A DNA stretch of 64,000 nt from assembly GCF_947500125.1 (NCBI RefSeq), contig NZ_CANMRA010000010.1:1-64000 (forward strand). The letters run 5' to 3'. The DNA comes from an uncultured Kocuria sp. Lineage in GTDB: Bacteria > Actinomycetota > Actinomycetes > Actinomycetales > Micrococcaceae. Numbering within the stretch: position 1 is the first letter of the stretch; every line of letters starts with the position of its first letter. The position numbers and the translations under genes are program-made. This document shows, one piece after another, positions 26,021 through 35,389 of this stretch. The notes under the pieces are model-generated. The model was not told the DNA's origin. It made no database searches and saw only the letters and a program-made list of their open reading frames with translations.

Positions 26021-27039
26021 TGTCCCGGTTCGCAGATTTCGGCAACGCCCTGCACAGCGGGCGGACCTCCTACCCCTTCGTGGGCCGGGCCAAGCAGTGG
26101 CTCGCGGTCGTGGGCGTCCTCGTGCTGCTCTCCCTGCTCGTGCCCGTGGCCAAGGGCGGCTTCAACCTCGGCATCGACTTCACCGGCGGATCCGAGTTCA
26201 CCGTGTCCTCCGTGGCCGATCCGGACATCGAGACCGGCCGGGAGGCCGTCGCCGGGTCCTCGGACGCCGCCGGCGTGGAGGTCACCAACATCGCCCCGGA
26301 GACCGTCCGGGTGCGCACCGAGCAGCTCGACGACGACCAGACGCTCGCCGTCAAGGACGCCCTGGTCGAGGCCTACGGCGTGAGCGAGGACGAGGTCACC
26401 TCCAACTTCGTGGGTCCCACCTGGGGCGCCGGCGTCACCAGCCAGGCCCTGCAGGGCCTCGTGGTCTTCGTGGTCCTGGCCACCGTCCTGATGGCCCTGT
26501 ACTTCCGGACCTGGAAGATGTCGGTCTCGGCGGTCGCCGGCATGCTCGCCTCGGTGGCGATCACCGCCGGGATCTACTCGCTCGTGGGCTTCGAGGTCAC
26601 CCCGTCCGCGGTGATCGGCTTCCTCACGGTGCTCAGCTACTCGCTCTACGACTCCGTGGTGGTCTTCGACAAGGTCCGGGAGAACACCGAGGGCCTGCTC
26701 GACGGCACGGCACCGCCGGAGCGGGCCGGCCGGAGGTTCTCCGACCAGGTGAACCTCGCCGTCAACCAGACGCTGGTGCGCTCGATCAACACCTCCGTGG
26801 TCGGCATCCTCCCGGTCGGCTCGATCCTGTTCATCGGCTGGCTCGTCCTGGGCGCGGGCACGCTCAAGGACCTGTCGCTGTCCCTGTTCGTCGGCATCAT
26901 CGTGGGCACCGCGGCCACCCTGTTCGTGGCCGCGCCCCTCTACGCCCTCCTGCGCCGCGGCGAGCCCGCGATCCAGGAGCAGGAGGCCCGCGCGGGGGCG
27001 CCCGTCGAGCGTGCCGCCGAGGAGGCCGCGGCGCACTAG
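26020..27039 (+). CDS. secF: Protein translocase subunit SecF
   Basis: The 339-residue partner of SecD has six transmembrane helices and the signatures NLGIDFTGGSEF and VLSYSLYDSVVVFDKVRENT. The ATG lies in TGATG overlapping the secD stop, so translation is coupled. The C-terminal tail is acidic and Ala-rich (VERAAEEAAAH). The final TAG forms part of a -10-like hexamer that may serve rel. Confidence 0.95.
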   Translation: MSRFADFGNALHSGRTSYPFVGRAKQWLAVVGVLVLLSLLVPVAKGGFNLGIDFTGGSEFTVSSVADPDIETGREAVAGSSDAAGVEVTNIAPETVRVRTEQLDDDQTLAVKDALVEAYGVSEDEVTSNFVGPTWGAGVTSQALQGLVVFVVLATVLMALYFRTWKMSVSAVAGMLASVAITAGIYSLVGFEVTPSAVIGFLTVLSYSLYDSVVVFDKVRENTEGLLDGTAPPERAGRRFSDQVNLAVNQTLVRSINTSVVGILPVGSILFIGWLVLGAGTLKDLSLSLFVGIIVGTAATLFVAAPLYALLRRGEPAIQEQEARAGAPVERAAEEAAAH

Positions 27040-27042
27040 ACT
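27037..27042 (+). promoter_or_regulatory. -10 box overlapping the secF stop codon
   Basis: TAGACT includes the TAG of secF. It would start transcription near 27049, giving rel a leader of about 130 bases that contains a GC-rich inverted repeat (CGGCGGCCACACGGCCGCCG). The same TAG-as--10 arrangement occurs between aroB and efp. Confidence 0.4.
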
Positions 27043-27180
27043 GTAGCCACCGTAGGGCGGGTCGTGCAGGAGCGGCCCGCCGCACAGCAGCACACGCCGA
27101 GCCCGATCCGGACTCGGCGACCGGGGCGGCGGCCACACGGCCGCCGCCCCGCGTGCATCGATGGGAAGGAAGTCTCGGTC

Positions 27181-29577
27181 ATGAGCTCGTCCGACGACGG
27201 AGCCGTCCCCACGGACCAGGGTGCTGCACCGACCCCGCCGCGCCGGTCCGACATGGCCGGCACGCACTACGTGGTGCCCGCGTCCCGGCCGCTCCTGGGC
27301 CGGGCCGTGTTCCCGGGACGCAGCGACCGCACCCGGTCGAGCCTGTCCTACCTGTCCGGGCGGCCCATGGACCACTCGCCGATCCTCGAGCCGCTGCTGC
27401 ACACCGTGCGCGCCACCCACCCCGAGGAGGACCTCGAGGTGCTGCAGCGCGCCTTCAAGGTCGCGGAGAAGTGCCACGAGGGCCAGAAGCGCAAGAGCGG
27501 CGACCCCTACATCACCCACCCCGTGGCCGTGACCACGATCCTCGCCGAGCTCGGCATGACCGGCGCCACCCTGGTCGCGGCCCTGCTCCACGACACCGTG
27601 GAGGACACGGACTACACCCTCGACCAGCTGCGCGCCGAGTTCGGCGAGGAGGTCGCCGCCCTCGTGGACGGCGTGACGAAGCTGGACAAGGTCCAGTACG
27701 GGGACGCCGCGCAGGCCGAGACCGTGCGCAAGATGATCGTGGCGATGGCCAAGGACATCCGCGTGCTCGTCATCAAGCTCGCCGACCGTCTGCACAACGC
27801 CCGCACCTGGCGCTTCGTCTCCCAGAGCTCCTCCTCGAAGAAGGCCCGCGAGACCCTCGAGATCTTCGCCCCGCTGGCCCACCGCCTCGGCATGAACACC
27901 ATCAAGTGGGAGCTCGAGGACCTCGCCTTCGCGGCGCTCTACCCCAAGGTCTACGAGGAGATCGTGCGGATGGTGGGGGAGCGCCAGCCCCAGCGCGAGC
28001 GGTCCCTGGCCAAGATCCGGGAGCGGATCGCCCTGGACCTCTCCGAGGCGGGCATCGAGGCGACCATCACCGGCCGGCCCAAGCACTACTACTCGATCTA
28101 CCAGAAGATGATCGTGCGCGGGAAGGACTTCGACGAGATCCAGGACCTGCAGGCGGTGCGGGTCCTGGTGAACACGGTGCGCGAGTGCTACGCGGCGCTG
28201 GGCGCCCTGCACGCGCGGTGGCGGCCGCTGCCGGGGCGGTTCAAGGACTACATCGCCATGCCGAAGTTCAACATGTACCAGTCCCTGCACACCACGGTCA
28301 TCGGTCCGGACGGGCGCCCCGTGGAGATCCAGATCCGCACCCACGAGATGCACCGCCGGGCCGAGTACGGCGTGGCCGCGCACTGGAAGTACAAGGACCA
28401 GGCCAACCAGGCCAACTCCGCGACCCCGAAGGCCATGGAGGGCGACCTCGCCTGGCTGAGCTCGCTGGTGTCCTGGCAGGAGGAGACCCAGGACTCCTCC
28501 GAGTTCCTCGACTCCCTGCGCTACCAGATCAACACGTCCGAGGTGTACGTGTTCACCCCCAAGGGCGAGGTCATGGCCCTGCCCGCCGGCTCCACGCCCG
28601 TGGACTTCGCCTACGCCGTGCACACCGAGGTGGGGCACAAGACCATCGGGGCCCGGGTGAACGGCAAGCTCGTGCCGCTGTCCTCGGAGCTGCAGCACGG
28701 GGACTGGGTGGAGGTGCTGACCTCCAAGTCCGAGCACGCCGGGCCCTCGCAGGACTGGCTGAAGTTCGTGCAGTCCCCGCGGGCCCGCAACAAGATCCGG
28801 CAGTGGTTCTCCAAGGAGCGCCGCGAGGAGGCGATCGAGAAGGGCAAGGACGCGCTCACCCGCGCCCTGCGCAAGCACCACCTGCCGCTGCAGCGCACGC
28901 TGACCCAGGAGTCCCTGCTCGCGGTGGCGCAGGACTTCCACCGCACCGACATCAGCTCCCTCTACGAGGCGATCGGCTCCGACGTGGTCAGCGCCCACGA
29001 CGTGGTCGAGAAGATCGTGGGCGACCTCGGCGGGGCGGACGGCGCGGAGGAGGACTTCGCGGAGACCACCATCGCCACCCAGCCGGTGCGCCCGCGCGTG
29101 TCCGACTCCGGGGTGACGGTCCAGGGGGCCTCGGACGTCTACGTCAAGCTCGCCCGCTGCTGCACCCCGGTGCCGCCGGACGAGATCATGGGCTTCGTGA
29201 CCCGCGGCACCGGCATCTCCGTGCACCGCAAGGACTGCGCCAACATGCTCGCCCTGCCGTCCACCGAGCGGGTGGTCGAGGTCGAGTGGGCACCCACCCA
29301 GTCCAGCGTGTTCCTGGTCGAGATCCAGGTGGAGGCCCTCGACCGCAAGTCCCTGCTCTCGGACGTCACCCGGGTGCTCTCGGAGAACCACGTCAACATC
29401 CTCTCCGCCTCGGTGCACACCTCGAAGTCGCGGCTGGCGATCTCCCGCTTCGCGTTCGAGATGGGCGACCCGCGCTACCTGGACCACGTGCTCAACCAGG
29501 TCCGCCGCATCGACGGCGTCTACGACGTCTACCGCACCTCCGGCAACCGGCCCATCTCGGAGCCGTCCGGGCGGTGA
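27181..29577 (+). CDS. rel: Bifunctional (p)ppGpp synthetase/hydrolase
   Basis: The 798-residue Rel/SpoT-homologue sets the stringent-response alarmone level. Domains are: HD hydrolase with [12 protein letters not shown] (His137-Asp138) and [20 protein letters not shown], synthetase (about 270-390) with [13 protein letters not shown] and [23 protein letters not shown] (about 440-500) with [10 protein letters not shown], then zinc-finger/helical and ACT domains, the latter at the end. The Cys pair in [14 protein letters not shown] fits the conserved-cysteine domain. Both active sites look intact. The ATG at 27181 follows GGAAGG. A 65-residue variable N-terminus precedes the family core. Confidence 0.96.
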   Translation: MSSSDDGAVPTDQGAAPTPPRRSDMAGTHYVVPASRPLLGRAVFPGRSDRTRSSLSYLSGRPMDHSPILEPLLHTVRATHPEEDLEVLQRAFKVAEKCHEGQKRKSGDPYITHPVAVTTILAELGMTGATLVAALLHDTVEDTDYTLDQLRAEFGEEVAALVDGVTKLDKVQYGDAAQAETVRKMIVAMAKDIRVLVIKLADRLHNARTWRFVSQSSSSKKARETLEIFAPLAHRLGMNTIKWELEDLAFAALYPKVYEEIVRMVGERQPQRERSLAKIRERIALDLSEAGIEATITGRPKHYYSIYQKMIVRGKDFDEIQDLQAVRVLVNTVRECYAALGALHARWRPLPGRFKDYIAMPKFNMYQSLHTTVIGPDGRPVEIQIRTHEMHRRAEYGVAAHWKYKDQANQANSATPKAMEGDLAWLSSLVSWQEETQDSSEFLDSLRYQINTSEVYVFTPKGEVMALPAGSTPVDFAYAVHTEVGHKTIGARVNGKLVPLSSELQHGDWVEVLTSKSEHAGPSQDWLKFVQSPRARNKIRQWFSKERREEAIEKGKDALTRALRKHHLPLQRTLTQESLLAVAQDFHRTDISSLYEAIGSDVVSAHDVVEKIVGDLGGADGAEEDFAETTIATQPVRPRVSDSGVTVQGASDVYVKLARCCTPVPPDEIMGFVTRGTGISVHRKDCANMLALPSTERVVEVEWAPTQSSVFLVEIQVEALDRKSLLSDVTRVLSENHVNILSASVHTSKSRLAISRFAFEMGDPRYLDHVLNQVRRIDGVYDVYRTSGNRPISEPSGR

Positions 29578-29724
29578 GCCGGCCGGGCGGTCAGCCGTCG
29601 GTCCGCTGAGGTCCCCGGCGGCCGTGCGGTCCGAACGCAGGGCCGCCCCACCGCTGTGTCTTCCTCCCGCTGGGCTCACCGGTGGCCGCGCCGGTGCCGC
29701 GCCGGAGCGGTCCGCCCGCTCACG

Positions 29725-30339
29725 TCAGCGGAGCGGGCGGCCGACGGCCCGGGCGGCGCGACGGACCCGCAGCAGCGCCGCCTGCCGGCCGGGCATCCGC
29801 TCGAAGCTCTCGAGCGCGGCCTGCACCAGCGGGGGCGGGCAGTGCAGGTGCGGGGCGTGCATGAGCTTCTCCAGGGCGGCGAGTCCCTCTTGCCCCGGCA
29901 CGTGCAGGGCCAGGTCCACGGCGGTGCGCAGCGGCGTGGTGACGTGCACGGGTCCGGCGTCGTGGACGTCGTAGCCGCCCAGCGTGACCTGGTGCAGCGC
30001 CAGGCCCTCGGGCACCGGGGACATCGTGGTGCGGCGCAGCTTGTCCAGCAGCACCGGCAGGATGCTGGGGCGCCCCGCGCAGTCGTAGAACCAGGCGGCG
30101 GACAGCCGCCCGAGCACCCCGCGCCGCAGCAGGTGCGGGGGCAGCTGCGCCTCCAGCGCCGCGACCTTCACCGCCCGGGTCACCGGGCGGCCGCGCAGCA
30201 CGTGGGCCTCCAGCACCACGGGCACGAGCACCCCGTCCGTGACGAGGGCCGAGAGCTCCGCGCGCGAGAAGGGCCGCGCGGGCAGGTACAGGGTGTCGGG
30301 GTGCCAGGGCGGGGCGTCCATGGGCCCACTCTCGTCCAC
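29725..30339 (-). CDS. Hypothetical protein, AbiEi-like style
   Basis: The 204-residue protein starts with a segment like a winged helix (SRAELSALVTDGVLVPVVLE) and continues with GRPVTRAVKVAALEAQLPP, then VHVTTPLRTAVDLALHVP. This is reminiscent of proteins labelled type IV antitoxin/AbiEi-like in relatives of this genus, where the core 'TPLRTAVDLA' is also found. No toxin partner (AbiEii) is next to it, so a toxin-antitoxin role is doubtful. It sits between rel and the DUF349 gene. A second ATG seven codons in is an alternative start. Confidence 0.55.
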   Translation of the reverse strand: MDESGPMDAPPWHPDTLYLPARPFSRAELSALVTDGVLVPVVLEAHVLRGRPVTRAVKVAALEAQLPPHLLRRGVLGRLSAAWFYDCAGRPSILPVLLDKLRRTTMSPVPEGLALHQVTLGGYDVHDAGPVHVTTPLRTAVDLALHVPGQEGLAALEKLMHAPHLHCPPPLVQAALESFERMPGRQAALLRVRRAARAVGRPLR

Positions 30340-30412
30340 GGCCCCGGCACGGGAAAGGCCCCGCGGCGCGCTGTGGACAGCGCGGCCGCGGGGCCTCCTG
30401 GTGCGCCAGCGG

Positions 30413-31900
30413 TCAGCGCAGGTCCGCCGCGGAACGGCGCAGGGTCTCGAGCCACTGGCGGCTGGTGGCGAGCTCGCCCTCCAGCTTGCCCGCGCGCTTG
30501 GTGTCCCCGGTGGCCTGTGCCCGGGCCAGCGCCGCCTCCTGGTCCTCGATCTTCGACTCGAGCTGCGTGAGCATCGAGTTCGACCGGGCCTTCGTCTCCG
30601 GGTTGGAGCGCTGCCACTTCTCGTCCTCGGCCTGGCGCACGGCGTCCTCCACGGTGCGCAGCTCGGCCTCCACCCGGCGCATGTGGGCGCGCGGGACCTT
30701 CCCCGCCTGCTCCCACCGGTCCAGGATGTCGCCCAGCGTCCGCTTGGCGGCCTTGAGGTCCGTGATCGGCAGCAGCGCCTTCGCCTCGGCGAGCAGCTGC
30801 TCCTTCACGGCGAGGTTGCCCTCGAACTCCTCGTCGATCCGGTCGTTGTCGGCCTTGCGCGCCGCGAAGAAGGTGTCCTGGGCGGCGCGGAACCGCGCCC
30901 ACAGGGCGTCGTCGTCCTTCTTGGACGCGCGCTTGGACTCCTTCCACCGGTCCATCAGCCGGCGGTACTCCGCGGCCGTGGCACCCCAGTCCGTGGAGCC
31001 GGACAGGGCCTCCGCCTCGGCGATGAGCGCCTCCTTGGCCTTCTTGGCCTCGGCGTTGTCGGCGTCCAGCTGCGAGAAGAACGCCCGGCGGTGCCGATCG
31101 AAGGTGGTGCGCGCGGTGCGGAACCGCTTCCACAGGGCGTCCTCCGCGGCCCGGCCGAGGCGGATGCCGGACTTCTGGTGGGTCTTCCACTGGTCGAAGA
31201 GCTCGGCCATCCGGGCCGAGGACTGCTTCCACTGCGTGCGCTGGGGGTCCTGGGCGGCGATCTGCTCCGCCTCCGCGACGATCGCCTCCCGCGCGGCGAC
31301 GTTCTGGGCGCGCTGGGCCTCGTGGGCGGCCCGCTCGGCGGCCTCGAGCTCCCGGATCGCCGGGCGCAGAGCCTCCAGGCGGGACTCGAGGGCCTTGACG
31401 TCCCCGAGCATCTTGCGCTGGCCGACCTGCTCGGCGAGGTGCTCCACCGTGCTCAGCATGTCCGCCGAGGGCGCGGCCGCGGCCACCCGCTGCTCGAGCA
31501 GGGCGACCTGCGCCTCGACGTCGTCGAACTTCCGGGCGAAGTAGCCCAGTGCCTCGTCCTCGGTCGCGTCCGGGAACTGCCCGCAGAGGACCTCCTCGCC
31601 GTCGACGACCACGTAGACGTGACCGTCCTCGGTGACCCGGCCAAAGGCCCGGGCGCGTGCCACGGACTCCGGGGAGGCGAGGGCCGGTGCCGACGGTGCC
31701 GGGGACGCCGCTGCAGGGTTCCCCGGGGTCGTGGGCGGCGGGACCGCCGCGGGGGTGGGGGCCGGGCCGGGGGAGGCCTGCGCCGGCGCCGCCGGTGCCG
31801 CCGGGGCACCCGGCTTGGGGACCCCCGGCTTCGGCACGGATCCCGGGGAGGGGACGGGGCGGGGCGTGGGCTGGTCGTCGGATTCGAGACGTTCTGTCAC
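30413..31900 (-). CDS. DUF349 repeat protein
   Basis: This 495-residue, strongly helical, highly charged protein has a proline/alanine-rich N-terminus (about residues 1-75), a short beta segment (GRVTEDGHVYVVVDGEEVLC) and then several DUF349 repeats marked by W-x-R/K-F patterns such as ALWKRFRTARTTFDRHRRAF and ALWARFRAAQDTFFAARKAD. Long coiled coils are likely. DUF349 proteins in other bacteria are linked to ribosome or RNA biology, but the function is unsettled. It begins with GTG and is divergent from hisS. Confidence 0.88.
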   Translation of the reverse strand: MTERLESDDQPTPRPVPSPGSVPKPGVPKPGAPAAPAAPAQASPGPAPTPAAVPPPTTPGNPAAASPAPSAPALASPESVARARAFGRVTEDGHVYVVVDGEEVLCGQFPDATEDEALGYFARKFDDVEAQVALLEQRVAAAAPSADMLSTVEHLAEQVGQRKMLGDVKALESRLEALRPAIRELEAAERAAHEAQRAQNVAAREAIVAEAEQIAAQDPQRTQWKQSSARMAELFDQWKTHQKSGIRLGRAAEDALWKRFRTARTTFDRHRRAFFSQLDADNAEAKKAKEALIAEAEALSGSTDWGATAAEYRRLMDRWKESKRASKKDDDALWARFRAAQDTFFAARKADNDRIDEEFEGNLAVKEQLLAEAKALLPITDLKAAKRTLGDILDRWEQAGKVPRAHMRRVEAELRTVEDAVRQAEDEKWQRSNPETKARSNSMLTQLESKIEDQEAALARAQATGDTKRAGKLEGELATSRQWLETLRRSAADLR

Positions 31901-31984
31901 CGCTGAAACTCTTTCGCTCTCGCCGGCGGCGGCCCCGGGAACGTGCCCGGCGTCGTCGTCCGGCTCCGGACAATCGTCAGCCCC

Positions 31985-31990
31985 ATACTA
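31985..31990 (-). promoter_or_regulatory. -10 box for the DUF349 gene
   Basis: Read on the minus strand the hexamer is TAGTAT, about 85 bases before the GTG at 31900, in an otherwise very GC-rich stretch. Confidence 0.4.
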
Positions 31991-32076
31991 CCGAGGCCAC
32001 CTCCTCCGGCCGCCGCGCGCCCGCGGTGCGCCCGGCGGCGGACGGCCGGGTGCAGGTCCGGGTGCACCGCGGGGCT

Positions 32077-32106
32077 TTGGGCCGGGCGCCGGGAGATCCC
32101 TAGGAT
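32077..32106 (+). promoter_or_regulatory. hisS promoter
   Basis: TTGGGC (32077-32082), an 18-base spacer and TAGGAT (32101-32106) make the best -35/-10 pair in this gap. Transcription would start near 32113, 70 bases before the hisS ATG. Confidence 0.5.
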
Positions 32107-32183
32107 GAGTGCGGAACCGTCGGGCCCGCCCGGGCCGACCGTCCACCCGTCCCGTCGCCGACCCACCCGAGGAGCACGTCCCC

Positions 32184-33542
32184 ATGGCCCGCAAGACCTC
32201 CCTGTCCGGTTTCCCCGAATGGCTTCCGGAGGAGCGTCTGGTCGAGCTGCACGTCCTCGACGTCCTGCGGGAGAGCTTCGAGCTGCACGGCTTCTCCTCG
32301 ATCGAGACCCGCGCCGTCGAGACGGTCGGGCAGCTGCTTCGCAAGGGCGAGATCGACAAGGAGGTCTACGTGGTCTCCCGCCTCCAGGAGGACGAGGACG
32401 CGGGCCCCGCCGAGCGCGGCGACGACCAGCTGGCGCTGCACTTCGACCTCACCGTGCCCTTCGCCCGGTACGTGGTGGAGAACGGCGGGCACCTCGCCTT
32501 CCCGTTCCGCCGCTACCAGATCCAGAAGGTGTGGCGCGGCGAGCGGCCCCAGGAGGGCCGCGCCCGCGAGTTCACCCAGGCGGACATCGACGTCGTGGGC
32601 GACGGCGCCCTGCCGTTCCGCTACGACGTGGAGCTCGCCCTCGTGATGATCGACGCCCTGTCGAAGCTGCCCATCCCGCCGTTCGTGCTGCGCGTCAACA
32701 ACCGCAAGCTCGCCGAGGGGTTCTACCAGGGCATCGGGCTGCAGGACACCGCCGGGGTGCTCCGCAACATCGACAAGCTCGAGAAGATCGGCCCCGAACG
32801 GGTGGCCCAGGCCCTGTGCGACGAGGTCGGCGCCACCCCCGAGCAGGCGCAGGCCGCGCTGCAGCTGGCGGCGATCCGCACCGAGGACACCTCCTTCGTG
32901 GACCAGGTCCGCGCGCTCGGGGTGAACACCCAGCTGCTCGAAGAGGGGCTGCGCGAGCTCGCCGAGGTGGTGGGGGAGGCCTCCCGCCGCGCCCCCGGCA
33001 CGGTGGTCGCCGACCTCTCGATCGCCCGCGGCCTCGACTACTACACCGGCACCGTCTACGAGACCGTGCTCGTGGGCCACGAGCAGCTGGGCTCCGTGTG
33101 CTCCGGCGGGCGCTACGAGTCCCTCGCGTCCACCGGCAAGAAGACCTACCCCGGCGTGGGCCTGTCCGTGGGCGTCACCCGGCTCGTCTCCCGCATGCTG
33201 TCCCAGGGCATGGCCGCGCCCTCCCGCAAGGTCCCCACCGCCGTGCTGGTCTCCCTCGTGGACGAGGAGTCCTGGTCCTCGGCCCAGGACGTGGCCCAGC
33301 AGCTGCGCGAGCGCGGCATCGCCTGCGAGGTCTCGGCGAGCGCGGCGAAGTTCGGCAAGCAGATCAAGTACGCCGAGCGCCGCGGCATCCCCTACGTGTG
33401 GTTCACGGTGCGCGGCGAGGACGGCTCGCTCGCCCACGAGGTCAAGGACATCCGCTCCGGCGAGCAGGTCCCCGCCGACCCGGCCTCCTGGGCCCCGCCG
33501 GCCGAGGACCTCCGCCCGGTGGTGCGGGCCGTCGGGTCCTGA
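32184..33542 (+). CDS. hisS: Histidyl-tRNA synthetase
   Basis: The 452-residue class II synthetase has motif 2 (RRYQIQKVWRGERPQEGRAR, then EFTQADIDVVG), the histidine loop RGLDYYTGTVYE, motif 3 near VGLSVGVTRL and a C-terminal anticodon-binding domain (from TAVLVSLVDEES). GGAG lies 11 bases before the chosen ATG; an upstream in-frame start at 32109 is unlikely because it lies within the promoter. The gene stands alone, divergent from the DUF349 gene. Confidence 0.95.
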   Translation: MARKTSLSGFPEWLPEERLVELHVLDVLRESFELHGFSSIETRAVETVGQLLRKGEIDKEVYVVSRLQEDEDAGPAERGDDQLALHFDLTVPFARYVVENGGHLAFPFRRYQIQKVWRGERPQEGRAREFTQADIDVVGDGALPFRYDVELALVMIDALSKLPIPPFVLRVNNRKLAEGFYQGIGLQDTAGVLRNIDKLEKIGPERVAQALCDEVGATPEQAQAALQLAAIRTEDTSFVDQVRALGVNTQLLEEGLRELAEVVGEASRRAPGTVVADLSIARGLDYYTGTVYETVLVGHEQLGSVCSGGRYESLASTGKKTYPGVGLSVGVTRLVSRMLSQGMAAPSRKVPTAVLVSLVDEESWSSAQDVAQQLRERGIACEVSASAAKFGKQIKYAERRGIPYVWFTVRGEDGSLAHEVKDIRSGEQVPADPASWAPPAEDLRPVVRAVGS

Positions 33543-33552
33543 CCCGCCCCGC

Positions 33553-33585
33553 CCCCACCGGTCCCCACCGGTCCCCACCGGTCCC
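33553..33585. repeat. Three-copy 10-base tandem repeat after hisS
   Basis: CCCCACCGGT occurs three times in a row directly after the hisS stop. Each copy is joined by ACCGGT palindromes. Function unknown. Confidence 0.7.
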
Positions 33586-33656
33586 GTCGGCCCAACGGTC
33601 CGACCGCCCCGTGGTCCCGTCGAGTCCCCATCCTCCGGCCGCCCGTTTCGTTGAGC

Positions 33657-33713
33657 CCCCACTCACGGCGCAATTCCCCCGACTTTTTCTGGGAAATTGC
33701 GACGTGGGTGGGG
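33657..33713. repeat. Long imperfect inverted repeat between convergent genes
   Basis: CCCCACTCACGGCGCAATT on the left pairs with AATTGCGACGTGGGTGGGG on the right, 17 of 19 bases matching, around a loop containing CGACTTTTTCT. The arms end in AGTCCCC-like and GGGGACT words that recur nearby. It may be a bidirectional terminator of hisS and the APC gene or a REP-like element. Confidence 0.65.
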
Positions 33714-33739
33714 ACTCGGCGCTGGAGAGGAACGGACTG

Positions 33740-33895
33740 TGGGGACTCGCGCGCGATGGTGGCGGGTGGTTGGGGACTCGGCGCGCGGTGGTGGCGGGCG
33801 GCTGGGGACTCGGCGCGCGGTGGTGGCGAGCTGTGGGAGATCGGCGCGGGGTGGTGTCCAGTGGCGGGGGCGGCGGCTGGGGGCTCGGCGCGGGA
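33740..33895. repeat. Degenerate ~31-base tandem repeat
   Basis: Units starting TGGGGACTCGG (at about 33740, 33771 and 33803) each continue CGCGCGGTGGTGGCGGG. Two more worn copies follow up to the end of the APC permease gene. The unit start repeats the outer arm of the neighbouring inverted repeat. No gene lies in it. Confidence 0.7.
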
Positions 33896-33899
33896 GGCC

Positions 33900-35246
33900 T
33901 CAGCGCCGCCGCGCCAGGACCAGCGCGCGGCCGGTCAGGCCCACGGCGAAGACCCCGAGCATGGTGAGCACCGACTGCCACGGCAGCGTGAACGCCAGCA
34001 CCAGGCAGCCGAGCAGGCCGAGCCCGTTGACGGCTCGCGGCGCCCACCCCGGACGCTGCTCGAGCGTGAGCGCCGAGAGGTTGGCCAGCGCGTAGTAGAC
34101 GAGCACCCCGAAGCTCGAGAACCCGATGACCGTGCGCACGTCGCCGGCCAGCACGAGCACCACCACGAGACCGGCCACGGCCAGCTCCGCCGCCCACGGC
34201 ACCCGGTGCTTCTCCGACACCGCGCCCAGGGGCCCCGGGAGGTCACGCTCGCGGGACATGGCCAGGGCCGTGCGGGAGATCCCGGCGACCAGCGCCAGCA
34301 GGGCCCCCAGCGTCGCCAGGGCGGCGGCCGCGGTGACGACGACGGCGCCCGCGGTCGCCGGCCCCGCCGCCCAGCCGGCCTCCCGCACCACGGCCAGGAG
34401 CGGAGCGGTCGACGCGGCCAGCCGGTCGACCCCGAGGAAGCGCAGCAGCCCGAGGCCCAGCAGCCCGTAGAGCAGGAGCGTGAACGCCAGCGCCCCCAGC
34501 ACGGCTCGGGGGATGGTGCGGGCCGGGTCCCGGACCTCCTCGCCCATCGTGGCCACGCGGGCGTAGCCGGCGAAGGCGAAGAAGAGGGTGCCCGCCGCTG
34601 GCAGCACGCCCCACCCGGTGCCGTCCCACACCGCGCCGGTCCACGCCGCACCGTCGTTCCCTGCGGAGGCTCCGCCCGAACCGGAGGCACCCGAACCGGC
34701 GCCGCCCGCTCCGGGGCCCGTGCCCGCGAACAGCAGCACGACCAGGGCCAGCAGGACCACGAGCACCGGGGCGACCAGCAGCTTCGTCAGCCGGGCGGTG
34801 CGGGTGACCCCGCCCAGGTTCACCGCCGTGAGAGCGAGGACCGCGCCCACGGCGAGCAGCCGCGCCCCGGCGTCGTCGGCCCCCGTGAGCTCCGCGGCGT
34901 AGAGGCCGAAGGTCAGCGCCATCGCCGCCGCGGACGCGGTCTTGCCGGTCACGAAGCCCCAGCCGGCCACGAAGCCCGGCCACGGCCCCAGCTGCCGGTT
35001 GGCGTAGACGTAGGCGCCGCCGGAGGCGGGGTGGACGGCGGCCAGCTGGGCGGTGGAGGTCGCGTTGCACCACGCGACCACCGCGGCCAGCAGCAGGGCC
35101 AGGGGCAGCCAGGGGCCGGCGAATCCCGCGGCCGGGGCGAAGGCCACGAACACCCCGGCGCCGACCATCGAGCCGACCCCGATCACGGTTGCGTCGAGGA
35201 CGCCCAGGCGGCGGGCGAGGGCCGGGTGGCCGGGGGAGGTGCTCAT
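33900..35246 (-). CDS. APC family amino-acid permease
   Basis: The 448-residue protein has about 12 transmembrane helices. The first carries the substrate loop VIGVGSMVGAGVFVAF, and helix 6 has LFFAFAGYARVATMGEEVRD, both typical of APC-superfamily amino-acid/cationic transporters. A glycine/serine-rich insertion (GTGPGAGGAGSGASGSGG) lies in an external loop. Substrate is unknown. It is monocistronic, its promoter region shared with aspS. The ATG at 35246 gives a normal short cytoplasmic N-terminus. Confidence 0.9.
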   Translation of the reverse strand: MSTSPGHPALARRLGVLDATVIGVGSMVGAGVFVAFAPAAGFAGPWLPLALLLAAVVAWCNATSTAQLAAVHPASGGAYVYANRQLGPWPGFVAGWGFVTGKTASAAAMALTFGLYAAELTGADDAGARLLAVGAVLALTAVNLGGVTRTARLTKLLVAPVLVVLLALVVLLFAGTGPGAGGAGSGASGSGGASAGNDGAAWTGAVWDGTGWGVLPAAGTLFFAFAGYARVATMGEEVRDPARTIPRAVLGALAFTLLLYGLLGLGLLRFLGVDRLAASTAPLLAVVREAGWAAGPATAGAVVVTAAAALATLGALLALVAGISRTALAMSRERDLPGPLGAVSEKHRVPWAAELAVAGLVVVLVLAGDVRTVIGFSSFGVLVYYALANLSALTLEQRPGWAPRAVNGLGLLGCLVLAFTLPWQSVLTMLGVFAVGLTGRALVLARRR

Positions 35247-35389
35247 GGTCGTCCTGTCGTCGTCCGGGAGCCCGAGGGGCGGGCTGTAAACTCGTCCCGG
35301 AACGAGAGTAGGGGCCCCCGGTGAACCACGGGGAAACGCGTAATCGGCGCTGCCCCGTCCGCACCTCCCGAACAACGAAGGGTTTTTCA

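Noticed and set aside
25777-29679. A 1300-residue minus-strand open frame
   Set aside because: It is the shadow of secF and rel in GC-rich DNA; its composition (His, Gly, Val, Asp rich) is typical of antisense frames and it has no domains.
29578-29724. rel terminator
   Set aside because: No stem of more than a few paired bases could be found; the gap shows nothing clear.
33740-33895. CRISPR array
   Set aside because: The repeats are degenerate, contiguous and without unique spacers, and no cas genes are present.
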